64,000 nucleotides of DNA from Nodularia spumigena CCY9414 (GTDB lineage: Bacteria; Cyanobacteriota; Cyanobacteriia; Cyanobacteriales; Nostocaceae): assembly GCF_000340565.2 (NCBI RefSeq), contig NZ_CP007203.1, positions 4,866,613-4,930,612 on the forward strand, written 5' to 3'. This document shows positions 37,202-46,431 of this stretch, piece after piece (position 1 is the first letter of the stretch; each line of letters opens with the position of its first letter). The notes below the pieces were generated by a model. That model made no database searches and was not told the DNA's origin. It saw only the letters and a list, made by a program, of their open reading frames with translations. The translations under genes were made by a program, and so were the position numbers.

Positions 37202-37517
37202 CTACGCAAAACTACAATTTTATGAGATTAAATGCAAAGACTGCTATGGTGGGTATACTACTAATATTTCTATAGAAGACTTTGTACGAGAAGAAAATTT
37301 TTTTGCTATTAAACTATTTGGTGAACCGTTAACAACAGAACACGGTGGACCATTGCGCCTAGTTGTACCTCATCTCTACGCCTGGAAAAGTGCCAAATGG
37401 ATTAATGGTTTGGAGTTTCTCAATGAGGAAGAACTGGGTTTTTGGGAGCGTAATGGCTACCACCGCCGTGGTGAACCTTGGAACCAGGAGCGTTACAGCA
37501 GTGGTTTGGGGCTTTAG
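37202..37517 (+). pseudogene. C-terminal remnant of a sulfite-oxidase-like molybdopterin oxidoreductase
   Basis: The frame reads CYGGYTTNISIEDFVREENF, GEPLTTEHGGPLRLVVPHLY, WKSAKWINGLEFLNEEELGF and WERNGYHRRGEPWNQERYS. These match the last 90 or so residues of small sulfite-oxidase-like molybdopterin enzymes. The first half (about 100 residues) is missing; the homologous part begins within 35 bp after the iscB stop. A GTG at 37179 inside iscB could start a hybrid frame but would not restore the enzyme. Its stop overlaps the end of the convergent aldehyde dehydrogenase gene by 4 bp. Confidence 0.8.
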
Positions 37518-38896
37518 CCGACAATTTTCTTTAAGGCTGATAATTTGTCTTTGTAGGGCGCATAACGCCAGTTTAAATCTAGCCAGAAGTAATTTTTTAA
37601 CACACTTTTGTAATGGGAAAAAGTGTCAAAACTGGCTTTACCGTGATAGCTACCAATTCCACTATCACCTACACCACCAAAGGGTAAAGATGAAACACCA
37701 ACTTGCATAACTGTGTCGTTGATACAAACTCCACCGGATGAGGTTGACTGTAAGACTTGTTTTTGCAGGTTTTTATTTTGAGTAAATATGTATAAAGCTA
37801 AGGGTTTTGGTTTAGAGTTAATTAAGGCGATCGCTTCTGTAATATCTGTATATTCAATTATCGGTAAAATCGGACCAAAGATTTCCTCTTCCATGACGGA
37901 ATCTGTTAAAGAAACATGATCAAGTAAGGTAGGCGCAATATAACGTTCTTCAGGGTTGGTTTCTCCGCCAATAATAATTTCGCCATCTTTAATTAAATTA
38001 GCTAACCTGTCAAATTGTTTTTTACTCACAATCCTAGCATAATCTGGACTGATTGCGGGATTATCGCCATAAAATTCTTTGAGGCATTTTTTCATCCCAT
38101 CCACCAAATCTTTTTTGATTTTTTGATCAACTAAAAGATAATCAGGCGCAATACACGTTTGTCCAGCATTAATAAATTTGCCCCAAACAATGCGTTTAAC
38201 AGTGTATTCTAAGTTAATTTCACTATCGATAATACAAGGGCTTTTACCACCTAATTCTAAAGTAACTGGTGTGAGATGTTTTGCTGCTGCTTCCATGACA
38301 ATTTTACCAATAGCTGTACCACCAGTAAAAAAGATATGGTCAAATTTTTCTGCTAGGAGTTGTTGACTGGTTTCTACACCTCCTTCTACTACAGCAATAT
38401 AATCTGGGTTAAAATGTTTGCCAATTATTTGCGCTACTAAACTGGAAGTATGGGGTGCAATTTCTGAAGGTTTGAGAATTGTACAATTTCCTGCGGCGAT
38501 CGCACCGACTAAAGGTGAGATAATTAGCTGCAAAGGATAATTCCAAGGACCGATAATTAAAACAACTCCTAGCGGTTCTGGATAAATTTTGGCTGAGTAT
38601 GGAAAAAACTTCCAGGGAACTGCGGCTTTTTTGGGCTTACTCCAATTCTTGAGGTTTTTGATAGCGTCATCGATTTCATTGACTACACCAACTTCTGTAG
38701 CGTAACTCTCAAATACTGGTTTCTGTAAATCTGCTTCTAGTGCTTCAATGATTGCTTGTGTATTCTCAACTATTGCTTGTTTGAGAATTTTGAGTTGTTC
38801 TTGGCGAAATGTAATATCTTTGGTTTTTCCAGTCTGAAAAAATTCACGCTGCTTTGCGATAATTGCAGCTACATCTGATCTTTCATTAGTAATCAT
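37514..38896 (-). CDS. Aldehyde dehydrogenase (class 3-like, NAD(P)-dependent)
   Basis: The protein has IGPWNYPLQLIISPLVGAIA near residue 105 and FFTGGTAIGKIV. The glutamate is in TLELGGKSPCI and the catalytic cysteine in NAGQTCIAPDYLLV near 240; FGPILPI and SLPFGGVGDSGIGSYHG follow. It resembles class 3/AldE-type aldehyde dehydrogenases that oxidise medium and long-chain fatty aldehydes, with a hydrophobic C-terminal tail that may bind membranes. The ATG at 38896 (MITNERSDVAAIIAKQREFF) is preferred over a frame from 38962 that adds 22 non-family residues. It stands alone between mobile elements. Confidence 0.92.
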   Translation of the reverse strand: MITNERSDVAAIIAKQREFFQTGKTKDITFRQEQLKILKQAIVENTQAIIEALEADLQKPVFESYATEVGVVNEIDDAIKNLKNWSKPKKAAVPWKFFPYSAKIYPEPLGVVLIIGPWNYPLQLIISPLVGAIAAGNCTILKPSEIAPHTSSLVAQIIGKHFNPDYIAVVEGGVETSQQLLAEKFDHIFFTGGTAIGKIVMEAAAKHLTPVTLELGGKSPCIIDSEINLEYTVKRIVWGKFINAGQTCIAPDYLLVDQKIKKDLVDGMKKCLKEFYGDNPAISPDYARIVSKKQFDRLANLIKDGEIIIGGETNPEERYIAPTLLDHVSLTDSVMEEEIFGPILPIIEYTDITEAIALINSKPKPLALYIFTQNKNLQKQVLQSTSSGGVCINDTVMQVGVSSLPFGGVGDSGIGSYHGKASFDTFSHYKSVLKNYFWLDLNWRYAPYKDKLSALKKIVG

Positions 38897-39055
38897 AGTT
38901 TCTAATTTGTAATTGTTTTTATCCCTAGTATAGCAACCGCCAAGGTTGTTAGGACATTGCAAAAGCCTAAAACCCAGTCACAGCGAGTCTTTCACTTTTG
39001 ACTTTTGACTTCTGCTATATTACTATAACAAAATATTTAAATGTTGATTTACTAC

Positions 39056-39602
39056 TAAGTAGGTAAACAAAAAAAATTAAAGGTGTGTAAAGATAAGTAA
39101 ATACGGAAAAACATATATTAGGGTGATGTAAATATGGGGTCAAGGTTAAGGATATTCCTGACAAAAAAACAAGATAGAGAGTTGTTTGACCTGAGAACAG
39201 CGAAAGTACCGCAGAAAGTAAAAGATAGAGCTGAAGTAATCAGATTAAATGCAGATGGTTGGTATGTGGAAAAAATAGCGGCTCACTTTGATTGGGGAGA
39301 GCAAACAGTAAGAGTCGTGTTGAATAAGTGGGAAAAAGAAGGAATAGAAGGACTCCATGAGTTACCAGGTCGAGGGAGAAAGCCAAAATTGGTGGAAGCT
39401 GACATTGAATATTTAGAAAAATGCTTGAAAGAAGAAGCACAAACTTATAACAGTAAGCAATTAGCAGAAAAACTGGATAAAGAGCGTGGGATAAAAGTAA
39501 GTACCAACACAATCAGACGGGGACTAAAAAAAAAAGGGGTGATTTGGAAGCGGATAAGAATAAGTCATCAAGCAAAACAAGATCCAGTGACTCGTGCAAA
39601 TA
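39056..39602 (+). mobile_element. IS630-type element, 5' part only (copy 1)
   Basis: It begins at a TA (39056-39057) followed by AGTAGGTAAACAAAAAAAAT, the same terminus as the right end of copy 2, and carries the first half of the transposase gene. It is cut at GCAAATA, where copy 2 begins. Its 3' half is not found on the other side of copy 2. Confidence 0.85.
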
Positions 39603-39607
39603 AGTAG
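39134..39607 (+). pseudogene. IS630-type transposase, N-terminal half (copy 1)
   Basis: The frame gives 157 residues beginning MGSRLRIFLTKKQDRELFDL with the helix-turn-helix region (GWYVEKIAAHFDWGEQTVRV) and a second DNA-binding helix pair. It reads through a run of ten A residues (39526-39535) into VIWKRIRISHQAKQDPVTRA, and ends at a TAG contributed by the terminus of copy 2. The catalytic DDE region is missing. The first 135 residues are identical to copy 2, so the duplication is recent. Confidence 0.9.
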
Positions 39608-40773
39608 GTTAACAGAAAAATTTAAAGGTATGTAAAGAAAAGTTAACCTAATTGGCTTTGTTAAATTTAGTACGTTCTGTCCGGTGTTTTCCTTTTTTAC
39701 CTCTGGTTTCAACACCATCCATAACTGCATACGCTAGTTCTAATTCATCCTCAAACATTTTTCCAGCAATTTCATCTCGTTTAAGATGTTGCCATTCTAA
39801 TTCAATTGGATTCATTTCCGAGCAATATTTAGGAAGGAAAAACATATATAAACCCATTTGTTCCCACTTTGTCCATAATGCCTAAACTTCTTTACAACAA
39901 TGTATTGGTCCATTATCTTGAACTATGACTCTCATTCGTTTACTTTCAGATGCTTCTTGCGCCTCTTGTTCCATCATTTTGATGTAAGAACTGCGCTTAA
40001 CTCCTCCAATTACTAGACCATAAATAAAGCTAATTAATGGCTGAAATAGCCCAATAATACTGATTCTGCGTCCACGTCTTTTTGTTTGTTCGAGCTTTTT
40101 TTGTTCTCCTTTTTGATAGTATGTATAACCTGAATCACTCCAAGCTGAAAATCCTGATTCATCCAAATATTTTAGGTCTATTTCTCCACTAGCCGCAGCC
40201 AGTTCTAACATATCCATATCTGCTTGTTTATTTGCACGAGTCACTGGATCTTGTTTTGCTTGATGACTTATTCTTATCCGCTTCCAAATCACCCCTTTTT
40301 TTTTAGTCCCCGTCTGATTGTGTTGGTACTTACTTTTATCCCACGCTCTTTATCCAGTTTTTCTGCTAATTGCTTACTGTTATAAGTTTGTGCTTCTTCT
40401 TTCAAGCATTTTTCTAAATATTCAATGTCAGCTTCCACCAATTTTGGCTTTCTCCCTCGACCTGGTAACTCATGGAGTCCTTCTATTCCTTCTTTTTCCC
40501 ACTTATTCAACACGACTCTTACTGTTTGCTCTCCCCAATCAAAGTGAGCCGCTATTTTTTCCACATACCAACCATCTGCATTTAATCTGATTACTTCAGC
40601 TCTATCTTTTACTTTCTGCGGTACTTTCGCTGTTCTCAGGTCAAACAACTCTCTATCTTGTTTTTTTGTCAGGAATATCCTTAACCTTGACCCCATATTT
40701 ACATCACCCTAATATATGTTTTTCCGTATTTACTTATCTTTACACTACCTTTAATTTTTTTTGTTTACCTACT
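39603..40773 (-). mobile_element. IS630-type element, complete length (copy 2)
   Basis: An element of about 1.17 kb between TA dinucleotides (39601-39602 and 40774-40775). Its ends AGTAGGTTAACAGAAAAATT and, on the other strand, AGTAGGTAAACAAAAAAAAT are imperfect terminal inverted repeats. TA-flanking fits IS630/Tc1-mariner behaviour. It lies inside copy 1 in opposite orientation. Confidence 0.85.
39648..40696 (-). pseudogene. IS630-type transposase, disrupted (copy 2)
   Basis: The first frame (40696-40289) encodes the DNA-binding region and ends after a run of nine A residues. The second (40292-39882) continues with KYLDESGFSAWSDSGYTY and VIVQDNGPIHCCKEV, giving the first two catalytic aspartates. 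It stops at a TAG (39882-39884), after which the same frame continues to 39648 with FFLPKYCSEMNPIELEWQHL, giving the catalytic glutamate. The A-run may be a programmed slippage site, because copy 1 has ten A and reads through. The in-frame TAG looks like a true nonsense mutation, so this copy is probably inactive. Confidence 0.88.
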
Positions 40774-40976
40774 TATATTGTATGATTATACTTTTATAGT
40801 ACGGATACTACAAGTAATGCTTCATAGATTCCCAGCTCTTGTCTTGAGCATGGATCAATAAGCTAAAATACTTAAAGTAACTGCTAAGTGGTTAGAATGG
40901 TTAACGATAGAACACAAAGATGCCATTCTTCAAGTTTTTCTATACTGGTACGAAAATTACACAAAGAGACTAAACT

Positions 40977-41210
40977 ATGAGCGACATCCAAGAAAAAATC
41001 CAAGAAAAAATCGAAACAGAAGTAGAACAAGCTCGGACTGTCTGTGACATTTCAGGGAGCAACTCTGCTGAGTGTGCCGCCGCTTGGGATGCAGTTGAAG
41101 AACTCCAAGCTGAAGCCGCCCACCAACGCAGCAAGAATCCAAAAAATTCCCTAGAAAAGTACTGTGACGATAACCCAGACGCTGCTGAGTGCCGGGTTTA
41201 CGAAGACTAG
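40977..41210 (+). CDS. cp12: CP12, Calvin cycle regulator
   Basis: The 77-residue acidic protein has the CP12 layout: an N-terminal helix, a cysteine pair (CDISGSNSAEC), the core AAAWDAVEELQAEAAHQR and a C-terminal cysteine pair (CDDNPDAAEC) ending VYED. CP12 is a redox-controlled linker that binds GAPDH and phosphoribulokinase and shuts down the Calvin cycle in the dark. Both disulfide pairs are present, and the C-terminal tail that binds GAPDH is intact. It is a single-gene unit; the IS630 copy ends about 200 bp upstream. Confidence 0.96.
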   Translation: MSDIQEKIQEKIETEVEQARTVCDISGSNSAECAAAWDAVEELQAEAAHQRSKNPKNSLEKYCDDNPDAAECRVYED

Positions 41211-41614
41211 ACACTGAGTCGGTAAATTTGTTTTTGCCGCATAAGCAAGCAACGAGAATCTACTTACTGATATCTTGCACCTTGGCGCTAACCCCATATT
41301 AAATCGAAGTCCATCCCTTTTAATCATCTTCTCTCTACTCAGGAGGGTAAGTTAATAATTCTAGGGTTAGGTGAGTCTAGGAGGTTTCTATTCAGGATCG
41401 ATGTTCTGAAAAAGAACTCCCAGCATTTAACAAAATTGGGTTTTTTGTGGACTTACTACTCGGTACGAGTTCCTTAACTCTCCTGACGACGCTGTAGGAT
41501 TATGCAAGATATTTAAGTTGAAGTTCTGCCAGTTGCTTGTTTTTTTTAACTATAAATTAAGCGAATTTCCAAATCATGGATTTAAATTTATTATTGCTAA
41601 TCTAAAAAAAAATT
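41211..41614. other. 404-bp intergenic region between cp12 and the DUF3177 gene
   Basis: No gene and no clear terminator or repeat was recognised. It probably holds the promoter of the following three-gene stretch. Confidence 0.4.
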
Positions 41615-42208
41615 ATGAATGAAGTTTGGTTTCGCCAGCTTGTCTGGATTGACTATCGACTAGCATTATTATTTTTAGTGTTTACTCCTTTAATTGTGCT
41701 AATTTGGGCATTTGTACAAAAAGCCGAAGGAATGCAACGCCTGTTAACCATTTACTGGCGAGTATCCAGTCTGCTAGCCATTACAATTTATTTAATGATT
41801 GCTCAGTACCCAGTTAGCTTTATATCCGGCTTGATGGGGCGAGTTCTGATTACCATTTCCCTGTGGTTTTGGGTGGATCTCAATGATGAAATTGATTATC
41901 AAGCAAATACCCCTTTAAAGCTGATTTTTAACTCTTGGCGCTGGGGTGTAACTGTTTATTCTATTTTAGGTGCAATTTCTCTTGTGCCTTTTGTGGGTTG
42001 TGCTATCTCAGAAACGGCCATCAAAACGCCCTATTGTCAAGTTTGGCTGGAAGCACCCTTACTGTTTAAACAATATTTTCATTACAATAGCAAACCTGCT
42101 TTTCTCGGCTTTCTGGGCATCGTTGGTTTACTAATTTATGTAGTGTATTTGACATACTTTGTCGTAGTTAAGCTGGGTAAACAGGGACGTTCAGCTACAC
42201 AACAGTAG
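41615..42208 (+). CDS. DUF3177-family membrane protein
   Basis: The 197-residue protein has about five hydrophobic segments (25-45, 55-75, 75-90, 110-135, 170-190). It begins MNEVWFRQLVWIDYRLALLF and contains WVDLNDEIDY, as in the cyanobacterium-specific DUF3177 family. Function is unknown; thylakoid or plasma membrane location is inferred only from hydrophobicity. The next small gene begins 6 bp after its stop, so the two are likely co-transcribed. Confidence 0.75.
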   Translation: MNEVWFRQLVWIDYRLALLFLVFTPLIVLIWAFVQKAEGMQRLLTIYWRVSSLLAITIYLMIAQYPVSFISGLMGRVLITISLWFWVDLNDEIDYQANTPLKLIFNSWRWGVTVYSILGAISLVPFVGCAISETAIKTPYCQVWLEAPLLFKQYFHYNSKPAFLGFLGIVGLLIYVVYLTYFVVVKLGKQGRSATQQ

Positions 42209-42214
42209 GGAAAA

Positions 42215-42517
42215 ATGAATAATTCCATTGGTAAGCGACTGGAAGAATACACCATTAAACGCCCGCAGGAAGTCTTACTGGTAACAGTGCAAATCGCCGA
42301 TGAGCAAGATAAAATCGCCATTTTTAAAGGTTTCTCTAGTTCCTTGATGCGTCCAACTGCATTTGACCCCGATGTGCCAGTTATCCCAGATGAAGCCATA
42401 ATTCTCAGTGTTGACCGCATCAAAAGCCCTTACAATCCTGAAGCTCCCCGTTATATCCAACAAGGAATTTCTGGGGAAGCTATGGAAAATTTACTTTCAG
42501 AAGTCATTGGTCATTAG
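42215..42517 (+). CDS. Conserved hypothetical small protein
   Basis: The 100-residue protein starts MNNSIGKRLEEYTIKRPQEV and has LLVTVQIADEQDKIAIFKGF, SSLMRPTAFDPDVPVIPDEA and IILSVDRIKSPYNPEAPRYI. It is soluble, with alternating strands and no known catalytic motif. It follows the DUF3177 gene by 6 bp. The stop codon lies in a CATTAGT-type heptamer array (42512-42537), so the array may have trimmed or extended the C-terminus. I do not recognise a named family. Confidence 0.7.
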   Translation: MNNSIGKRLEEYTIKRPQEVLLVTVQIADEQDKIAIFKGFSSSLMRPTAFDPDVPVIPDEAIILSVDRIKSPYNPEAPRYIQQGISGEAMENLLSEVIGH

Positions 42518-42604
42518 TCATTAGTCATTAGTTATTGGGAAGTTACCGTCTTCTCCCCCCTGCTCCCTGCTCCCTGCTCCCCTGCCTCTTTCCCCCTACT
42601 CCCT
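42512..42604. repeat. Heptamer arrays between the small gene and cbiD
   Basis: CATTAGT units (42512-42537) are followed by pyrimidine-rich CCCTGCT units (42555-42600). Together they fill the gap and run up to the start codon of cbiD, leaving no conventional ribosome binding site for it. Confidence 0.85.
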
Positions 42605-42605
42605 A

Positions 42606-43721
42606 ATGTCCCGTTCTGGATACACTCTCCCCGTTTTTGCCTGTGCTTCTGCTATTGCGGCGTTACACTGGTTACGCCATTGTCAACCTCTCGCATCTGT
42701 TTCCGTTGACTTGATTTCACCCGCGCAAATAGCAGAAATACCCATTGAACAGGTATCAGGACTATCTGAAAATATGGCTTTGGCTATTACTCGCAGTGAA
42801 CCGGGTGATAATCTCGATTTAACTAGAAATACTCCAATTTGGGCGTTAGTGGAATGGAGAACAGGAGATGGGGAAAGTGTAATTATTCAAGGTGGGGAAG
42901 GTATTGGTATACAGCTAAATGCTGGTAATCAACCGGCGATTTATGGTTATGCTCAAAGGCTGCTACAAGAAAACCTCAGCCGAATGTTAGCACCTGAAGA
43001 GAAAATCACGGTAAGTATTATTCTACCTGAAGGGCGATCGCTTGCTGTTCGTACTTCTAATTCTGCCTTTGGTGTGGTGGAAGGACTCTCGTTATTGGGA
43101 ACAACTGGGATTTCTCAACCTTTAAGTACACCAGATCAATTAACCACTTTTCGCAGCGAATTACAAGATAAAGCCAGTCAATTTGAAACTTTGGTGTTTT
43201 GTATTGGCGAAAATGGTCTAGATTTGGCGCGTAAACTCGGTATTAATCCCGAACAACTGGTAAAAACTGCTAACTGGCTCGGACCACTGTTAGTAGAGGC
43301 TGATGTTTTGGGTGTTAAAGAAATCTTATTATTTGGCTATCACGGGAAGCTGATGAAATTAGCCGGGGGAATTTTTCACACCCATCATCACTTGGCTGAT
43401 GGTCGTCGGGAAATTTTAGCTGCCCACTGCGCCCTCGTGGGTTTAAAATCAGAAGATATACACACGGTGTTTGATAGTCCTACAGCTGAAGCGGCATTAA
43501 AATACTTAAAATCTTTAGATGCTGATACAGGTAGTGATTGGGTAAATCAAATTTATCGTGCGATCGCTCAAGCTATTGATACGCGTTCTTTAGAATACAT
43601 TCAAAGTCATAGCAGTAGAGGTAAAGATACCACAGTCTGCGGCTCTATTCTCTTTGATCGCGATCGCCAAATTATCATCAAGAGCAAAATCGGTGGTATC
43701 TTAATGGAAAAATTGTGTTAA
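42606..43721 (+). CDS. cbiD: Cobalt-precorrin-5B C(1)-methyltransferase
   Basis: The 371-residue protein starts MSRSGYTLPVFACASAIAAL and has the CbiD features. VSIILPEGRSLAVRTSNSAF and VEGLSLLGTTGISQPLS form the Gly-rich loop, and LLFGYHGKLMKLAGGIFHTH HHLADGR lies near residue 250. It adds a methyl group at C1 of the corrin ring in the anaerobic cobalamin pathway. No other cob/cbi gene lies near. The start codon follows directly on a repeat array; translation may depend on leaderless or repeat-derived signals. Confidence 0.92.
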   Translation: MSRSGYTLPVFACASAIAALHWLRHCQPLASVSVDLISPAQIAEIPIEQVSGLSENMALAITRSEPGDNLDLTRNTPIWALVEWRTGDGESVIIQGGEGIGIQLNAGNQPAIYGYAQRLLQENLSRMLAPEEKITVSIILPEGRSLAVRTSNSAFGVVEGLSLLGTTGISQPLSTPDQLTTFRSELQDKASQFETLVFCIGENGLDLARKLGINPEQLVKTANWLGPLLVEADVLGVKEILLFGYHGKLMKLAGGIFHTHHHLADGRREILAAHCALVGLKSEDIHTVFDSPTAEAALKYLKSLDADTGSDWVNQIYRAIAQAIDTRSLEYIQSHSSRGKDTTVCGSILFDRDRQIIIKSKIGGILMEKLC

Positions 43722-43953
43722 TTTATTATGAATAATCATAAATAATCCAAATACATATTTTTTTCCGTAGTCATTCTCAGTTAAATCATTCTTTTTAATA
43801 CCATGCCATAAGCAGAGACTAGCAAGCGCGTTCAACCTCGCGTTTGTTGGCTATCCACTCAACCAACCATTTACCAGCTAAACCAGGCGATAAGTGGGAT
43901 CTAGTTTAGACCACAGAACGAACATCTACCTTACATCTACAACTCCCCCCATC

Positions 43954-45573
43954 ATGAATACATCGGTGACTCTACAAACCGAACAAGCGTCTCAAATGGA
44001 AAATTTGGGGCGACTAGATCGACAAATGATTGTGATTCTAGACTTCGGTTCACAATATTCAGAATTGATTGCGCGTCGTATCCGCGAGACTCAAGTATAC
44101 TCCGAAGTTCTCTCTTATCGCACGACACCTGAACATTTACGAAAACTAAATCCCAAGGGCATCATTCTCTCTGGTGGTCCGAGTTCAGTTTATGATGATC
44201 ACGCTCCCCATTGTGATCCAGAAATCTGGAATTTAGGCATTCCCATCCTGGGTGTTTGCTATGGAATGCAGTTGATGGTGAAGCAACTTGATGGGGAAGT
44301 AGCCAAAGCTGATCGCGGTGAGTATGGTAAAGCATCATTATATATAGATGACCCTACCGACTTATTAACTAACGTCGAAGAAGGCACTACTATGTGGATG
44401 AGTCACGGAGATTCAGTCACTAAAATGCCAACGGGGTTTGAATTGTTAGCCCATACAGATAATACACCCTGTGCGGCGATCGCTGACCACGAAAAGAAAC
44501 TATATGGTGTCCAGTTCCATCCCGAAGTAGTACATTCCCTCGGTGGTTTACCATTAATTCGCAACTTTGTATATCATATCTGCGATTGCGAACCCACCTG
44601 GACAACAGAGGCATTTGTTGAAGAAGCAATTCGGGAAATTCGCGCCAGAGTTGGTGATAAGCGGGTACTTTTAGCCTTATCTGGGGGAGTTGATTCATCT
44701 ACCCTGGCGTTTTTGTTGTATAAAGCTATTGGGGAGCAATTGACCTGTGTGTTTATTGACCAAGGCTTTATGCGGAAATTAGAGCCAGAAAGATTATTGA
44801 AACTATTTAAAGAACAGTTTCATATTCCTGTAGAATACGTCATGGCGCGCGATCGCTTCCTCAACATGATAGAGGGTATCACAGACCCCGAAGAAAAACG
44901 CCGCCGCATCGGACATGAATTTATCCAAGTATTTGAAGAAACATCCAAACGCCTGGGACACTTTGACTATTTAGCCCAAGGTACACTGTATCCCGATGTC
45001 ATCGAGTCTGCTGATACCAACGTAGACCCCCAAACCGGCGAACGGGTAGCAGTAAAAATTAAGAGTCATCATAACGTTGGTGGTTTGCCGAAAGACTTGC
45101 GGTTTAAACTTGTAGAACCATTGCGGAAACTGTTTAAAGATGAAGTCCGTAAAGTAGGGCGTTCCATTGGTTTACCAGAAGAAATTGTCCAACGCCAACC
45201 CTTCCCCGGCCCAGGTTTAGCAATTCGCATCTTAGGCGAAGTCACCCCCGAAAGATTGAATATTCTCCGTGATGCTGATTTAATTGTTCGCCAAGAAATT
45301 AACAAACGTGGTTTATATCACGATGTTTGGCAAGCCTTCGCCGTATTATTACCGATTCGCAGTGTCGGCGTTATGGGTGACAAACGTACCTATGCTTACC
45401 CCATTGTTCTCCGCATTGTCACCAGTGAAGATGGTATGACTGCTGACTGGGCGCGCATACCTTACGATATATTGGAAGACATTTCTAACCGCATCGTCAA
45501 CGAGGTGAAAGGTGTTAACCGTGTGGTTTACGATATTACCTCCAAACCACCTGGAACCATAGAATGGGAATAA
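43954..45573 (+). CDS. guaA: GMP synthase (glutamine-hydrolysing)
   Basis: The protein has a class I glutamine amidotransferase domain with the nucleophile in GVCYGMQL and HPEVVHS. An ATP-pyrophosphatase domain follows with [12 protein letters not shown], and the C-terminal dimerisation domain ends PPGTIEWE. It converts XMP to GMP in the cytoplasm. The ATG at 43954 ([20 protein letters not shown]) is preferred; a frame from 43894 adds 20 unrelated residues. Length (539 residues) fits the family. A terminator follows within 30 bp. Confidence 0.97.
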   Translation: MNTSVTLQTEQASQMENLGRLDRQMIVILDFGSQYSELIARRIRETQVYSEVLSYRTTPEHLRKLNPKGIILSGGPSSVYDDHAPHCDPEIWNLGIPILGVCYGMQLMVKQLDGEVAKADRGEYGKASLYIDDPTDLLTNVEEGTTMWMSHGDSVTKMPTGFELLAHTDNTPCAAIADHEKKLYGVQFHPEVVHSLGGLPLIRNFVYHICDCEPTWTTEAFVEEAIREIRARVGDKRVLLALSGGVDSSTLAFLLYKAIGEQLTCVFIDQGFMRKLEPERLLKLFKEQFHIPVEYVMARDRFLNMIEGITDPEEKRRRIGHEFIQVFEETSKRLGHFDYLAQGTLYPDVIESADTNVDPQTGERVAVKIKSHHNVGGLPKDLRFKLVEPLRKLFKDEVRKVGRSIGLPEEIVQRQPFPGPGLAIRILGEVTPERLNILRDADLIVRQEINKRGLYHDVWQAFAVLLPIRSVGVMGDKRTYAYPIVLRIVTSEDGMTADWARIPYDILEDISNRIVNEVKGVNRVVYDITSKPPGTIEWE

Positions 45574-45599
45574 TTTTCGGTTAATTTAATCAACCACAG

Positions 45600-45640
45600 A
45601 TGGACACAGATAAACACAGATTTATCAGTGTCCATTTTTT
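45600..45640 (+). terminator. Terminator after guaA
   Basis: ATGGACACAGATAAA pairs with TTTATCAGTGTCCAT (one bulge), followed by TTTTTTG. It lies 27 bp after the guaA stop. Confidence 0.8.
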
Positions 45641-45972
45641 GTGTTCTTCTCAAATTTTTGCCCTTCCCTAAAAATCACCGTAGGGTGGGTTAGCGACAGC
45701 GTAACCCACCAAAATACTTACAGGAAAGTCAATAGGGATTTCGGCTGAATGCTGAAGAGAGGTGAATTTATGAATAAATGTAAAGTTAGATAATAATTTT
45801 TGCTAATTTAAGTTGATTTATCACTGCCAAATATTAAATACTGGATACAGTAGCAAGCCTAACTGCCGATTTTATATCTCCAAAAAAAAGGTAATGGCAT
45901 AGCCCTACAACCCCCAGGATAGCCACGCGTGTAAAGGATTACACTAAATCAACCAACGTTATCACGAAATCT
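45641..45972. other. Gene-free region after guaA with a dispersed hairpin repeat
   Basis: GGTGGGTTA and TAACCCACC (45684-45710) form a perfect 9-bp hairpin around GCGACAGCG. It is a common cyanobacterial interspersed repeat; a similar family member with AGGGTGTGTT ends lies at 49569-49648. The rest is AT-rich and shows nothing else. Confidence 0.6.
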
Positions 45973-46413
45973 ATGGAAGCTTTATTTTGTTTGTCGCCAC
46001 GCTATCGCCTTGATGATGAATCACCTTGGCTACAGGGTATCGACCCCAGTCGTCATTACTGGATTGCAGTCAATGGAGACAGCAATGTAATAATAGCTAT
46101 ACCTGGATTGGTAGTTTCCTCAATGAGTGAATTGAAGCAAGCTATCCGCCAATTTCGGTCTTTACAGCCTGGGGAACAAATGACTGTGAACAGAATTGCC
46201 AGTGATTGTACGATTCACTGTATCAGTCCTAATTGTTATGCTGTGGAAGCAGAAATTAATTATGCTCCAATTTGGCATCTATTTGACCAAGAAACCTTGG
46301 ATAGTTTATTAATGACAGCACACCCAGAATGGCAATGTGCGCCATCAGATATTGATTTAGGTCGGAAATTGTTAATGCGCTCTTTGTTGCAAACAGCTAC
46401 CACCAAAAAATAA
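45973..46413 (+). CDS. Conserved hypothetical protein
   Basis: The 146-residue protein starts MEALFCLSPRYRLDDESPWL and contains GIDPSRHYWIAVNGDSNVII, QFRSLQPGEQMTVNRIASDC and CISPNCYAVEAEINYAPIWH. The mixed composition and clean frame support a real gene. I do not recognise the family. No signal peptide or membrane segment is present. Convergent with the carotenoid-carrier gene 18 bp away. Confidence 0.65.
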   Translation: MEALFCLSPRYRLDDESPWLQGIDPSRHYWIAVNGDSNVIIAIPGLVVSSMSELKQAIRQFRSLQPGEQMTVNRIASDCTIHCISPNCYAVEAEINYAPIWHLFDQETLDSLLMTAHPEWQCAPSDIDLGRKLLMRSLLQTATTKK

Positions 46414-46431
46414 CCAATATCAACATAGGGG

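Larger units (their letters stand above)
35740..37235 (+). mobile_element. IscB element (RNA region plus nuclease gene), ends approximate
   Basis: The unit comprises the upstream RNA region and iscB. No TnpA transposase is present, so it would move only with help from elsewhere. The right end must lie at or before about 37235, because coding sequence of a molybdopterin oxidoreductase resumes there. No terminal inverted repeats are visible, as expected for this element type. Confidence 0.55.

Noticed and set aside
37363-37710. Plus-strand 115-codon frame over the oxidoreductase remnant and aldehyde dehydrogenase end
   Set aside because: Out of frame with both real coding sequences and lacks any family pattern.
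39240-40590. Mirror-image 90-codon frames (MCWYLLLSHALYPVFLLIAY...) inside both IS630 copies
   Set aside because: They are antisense shadows of the duplicated transposase, which explains why the same protein appears twice.
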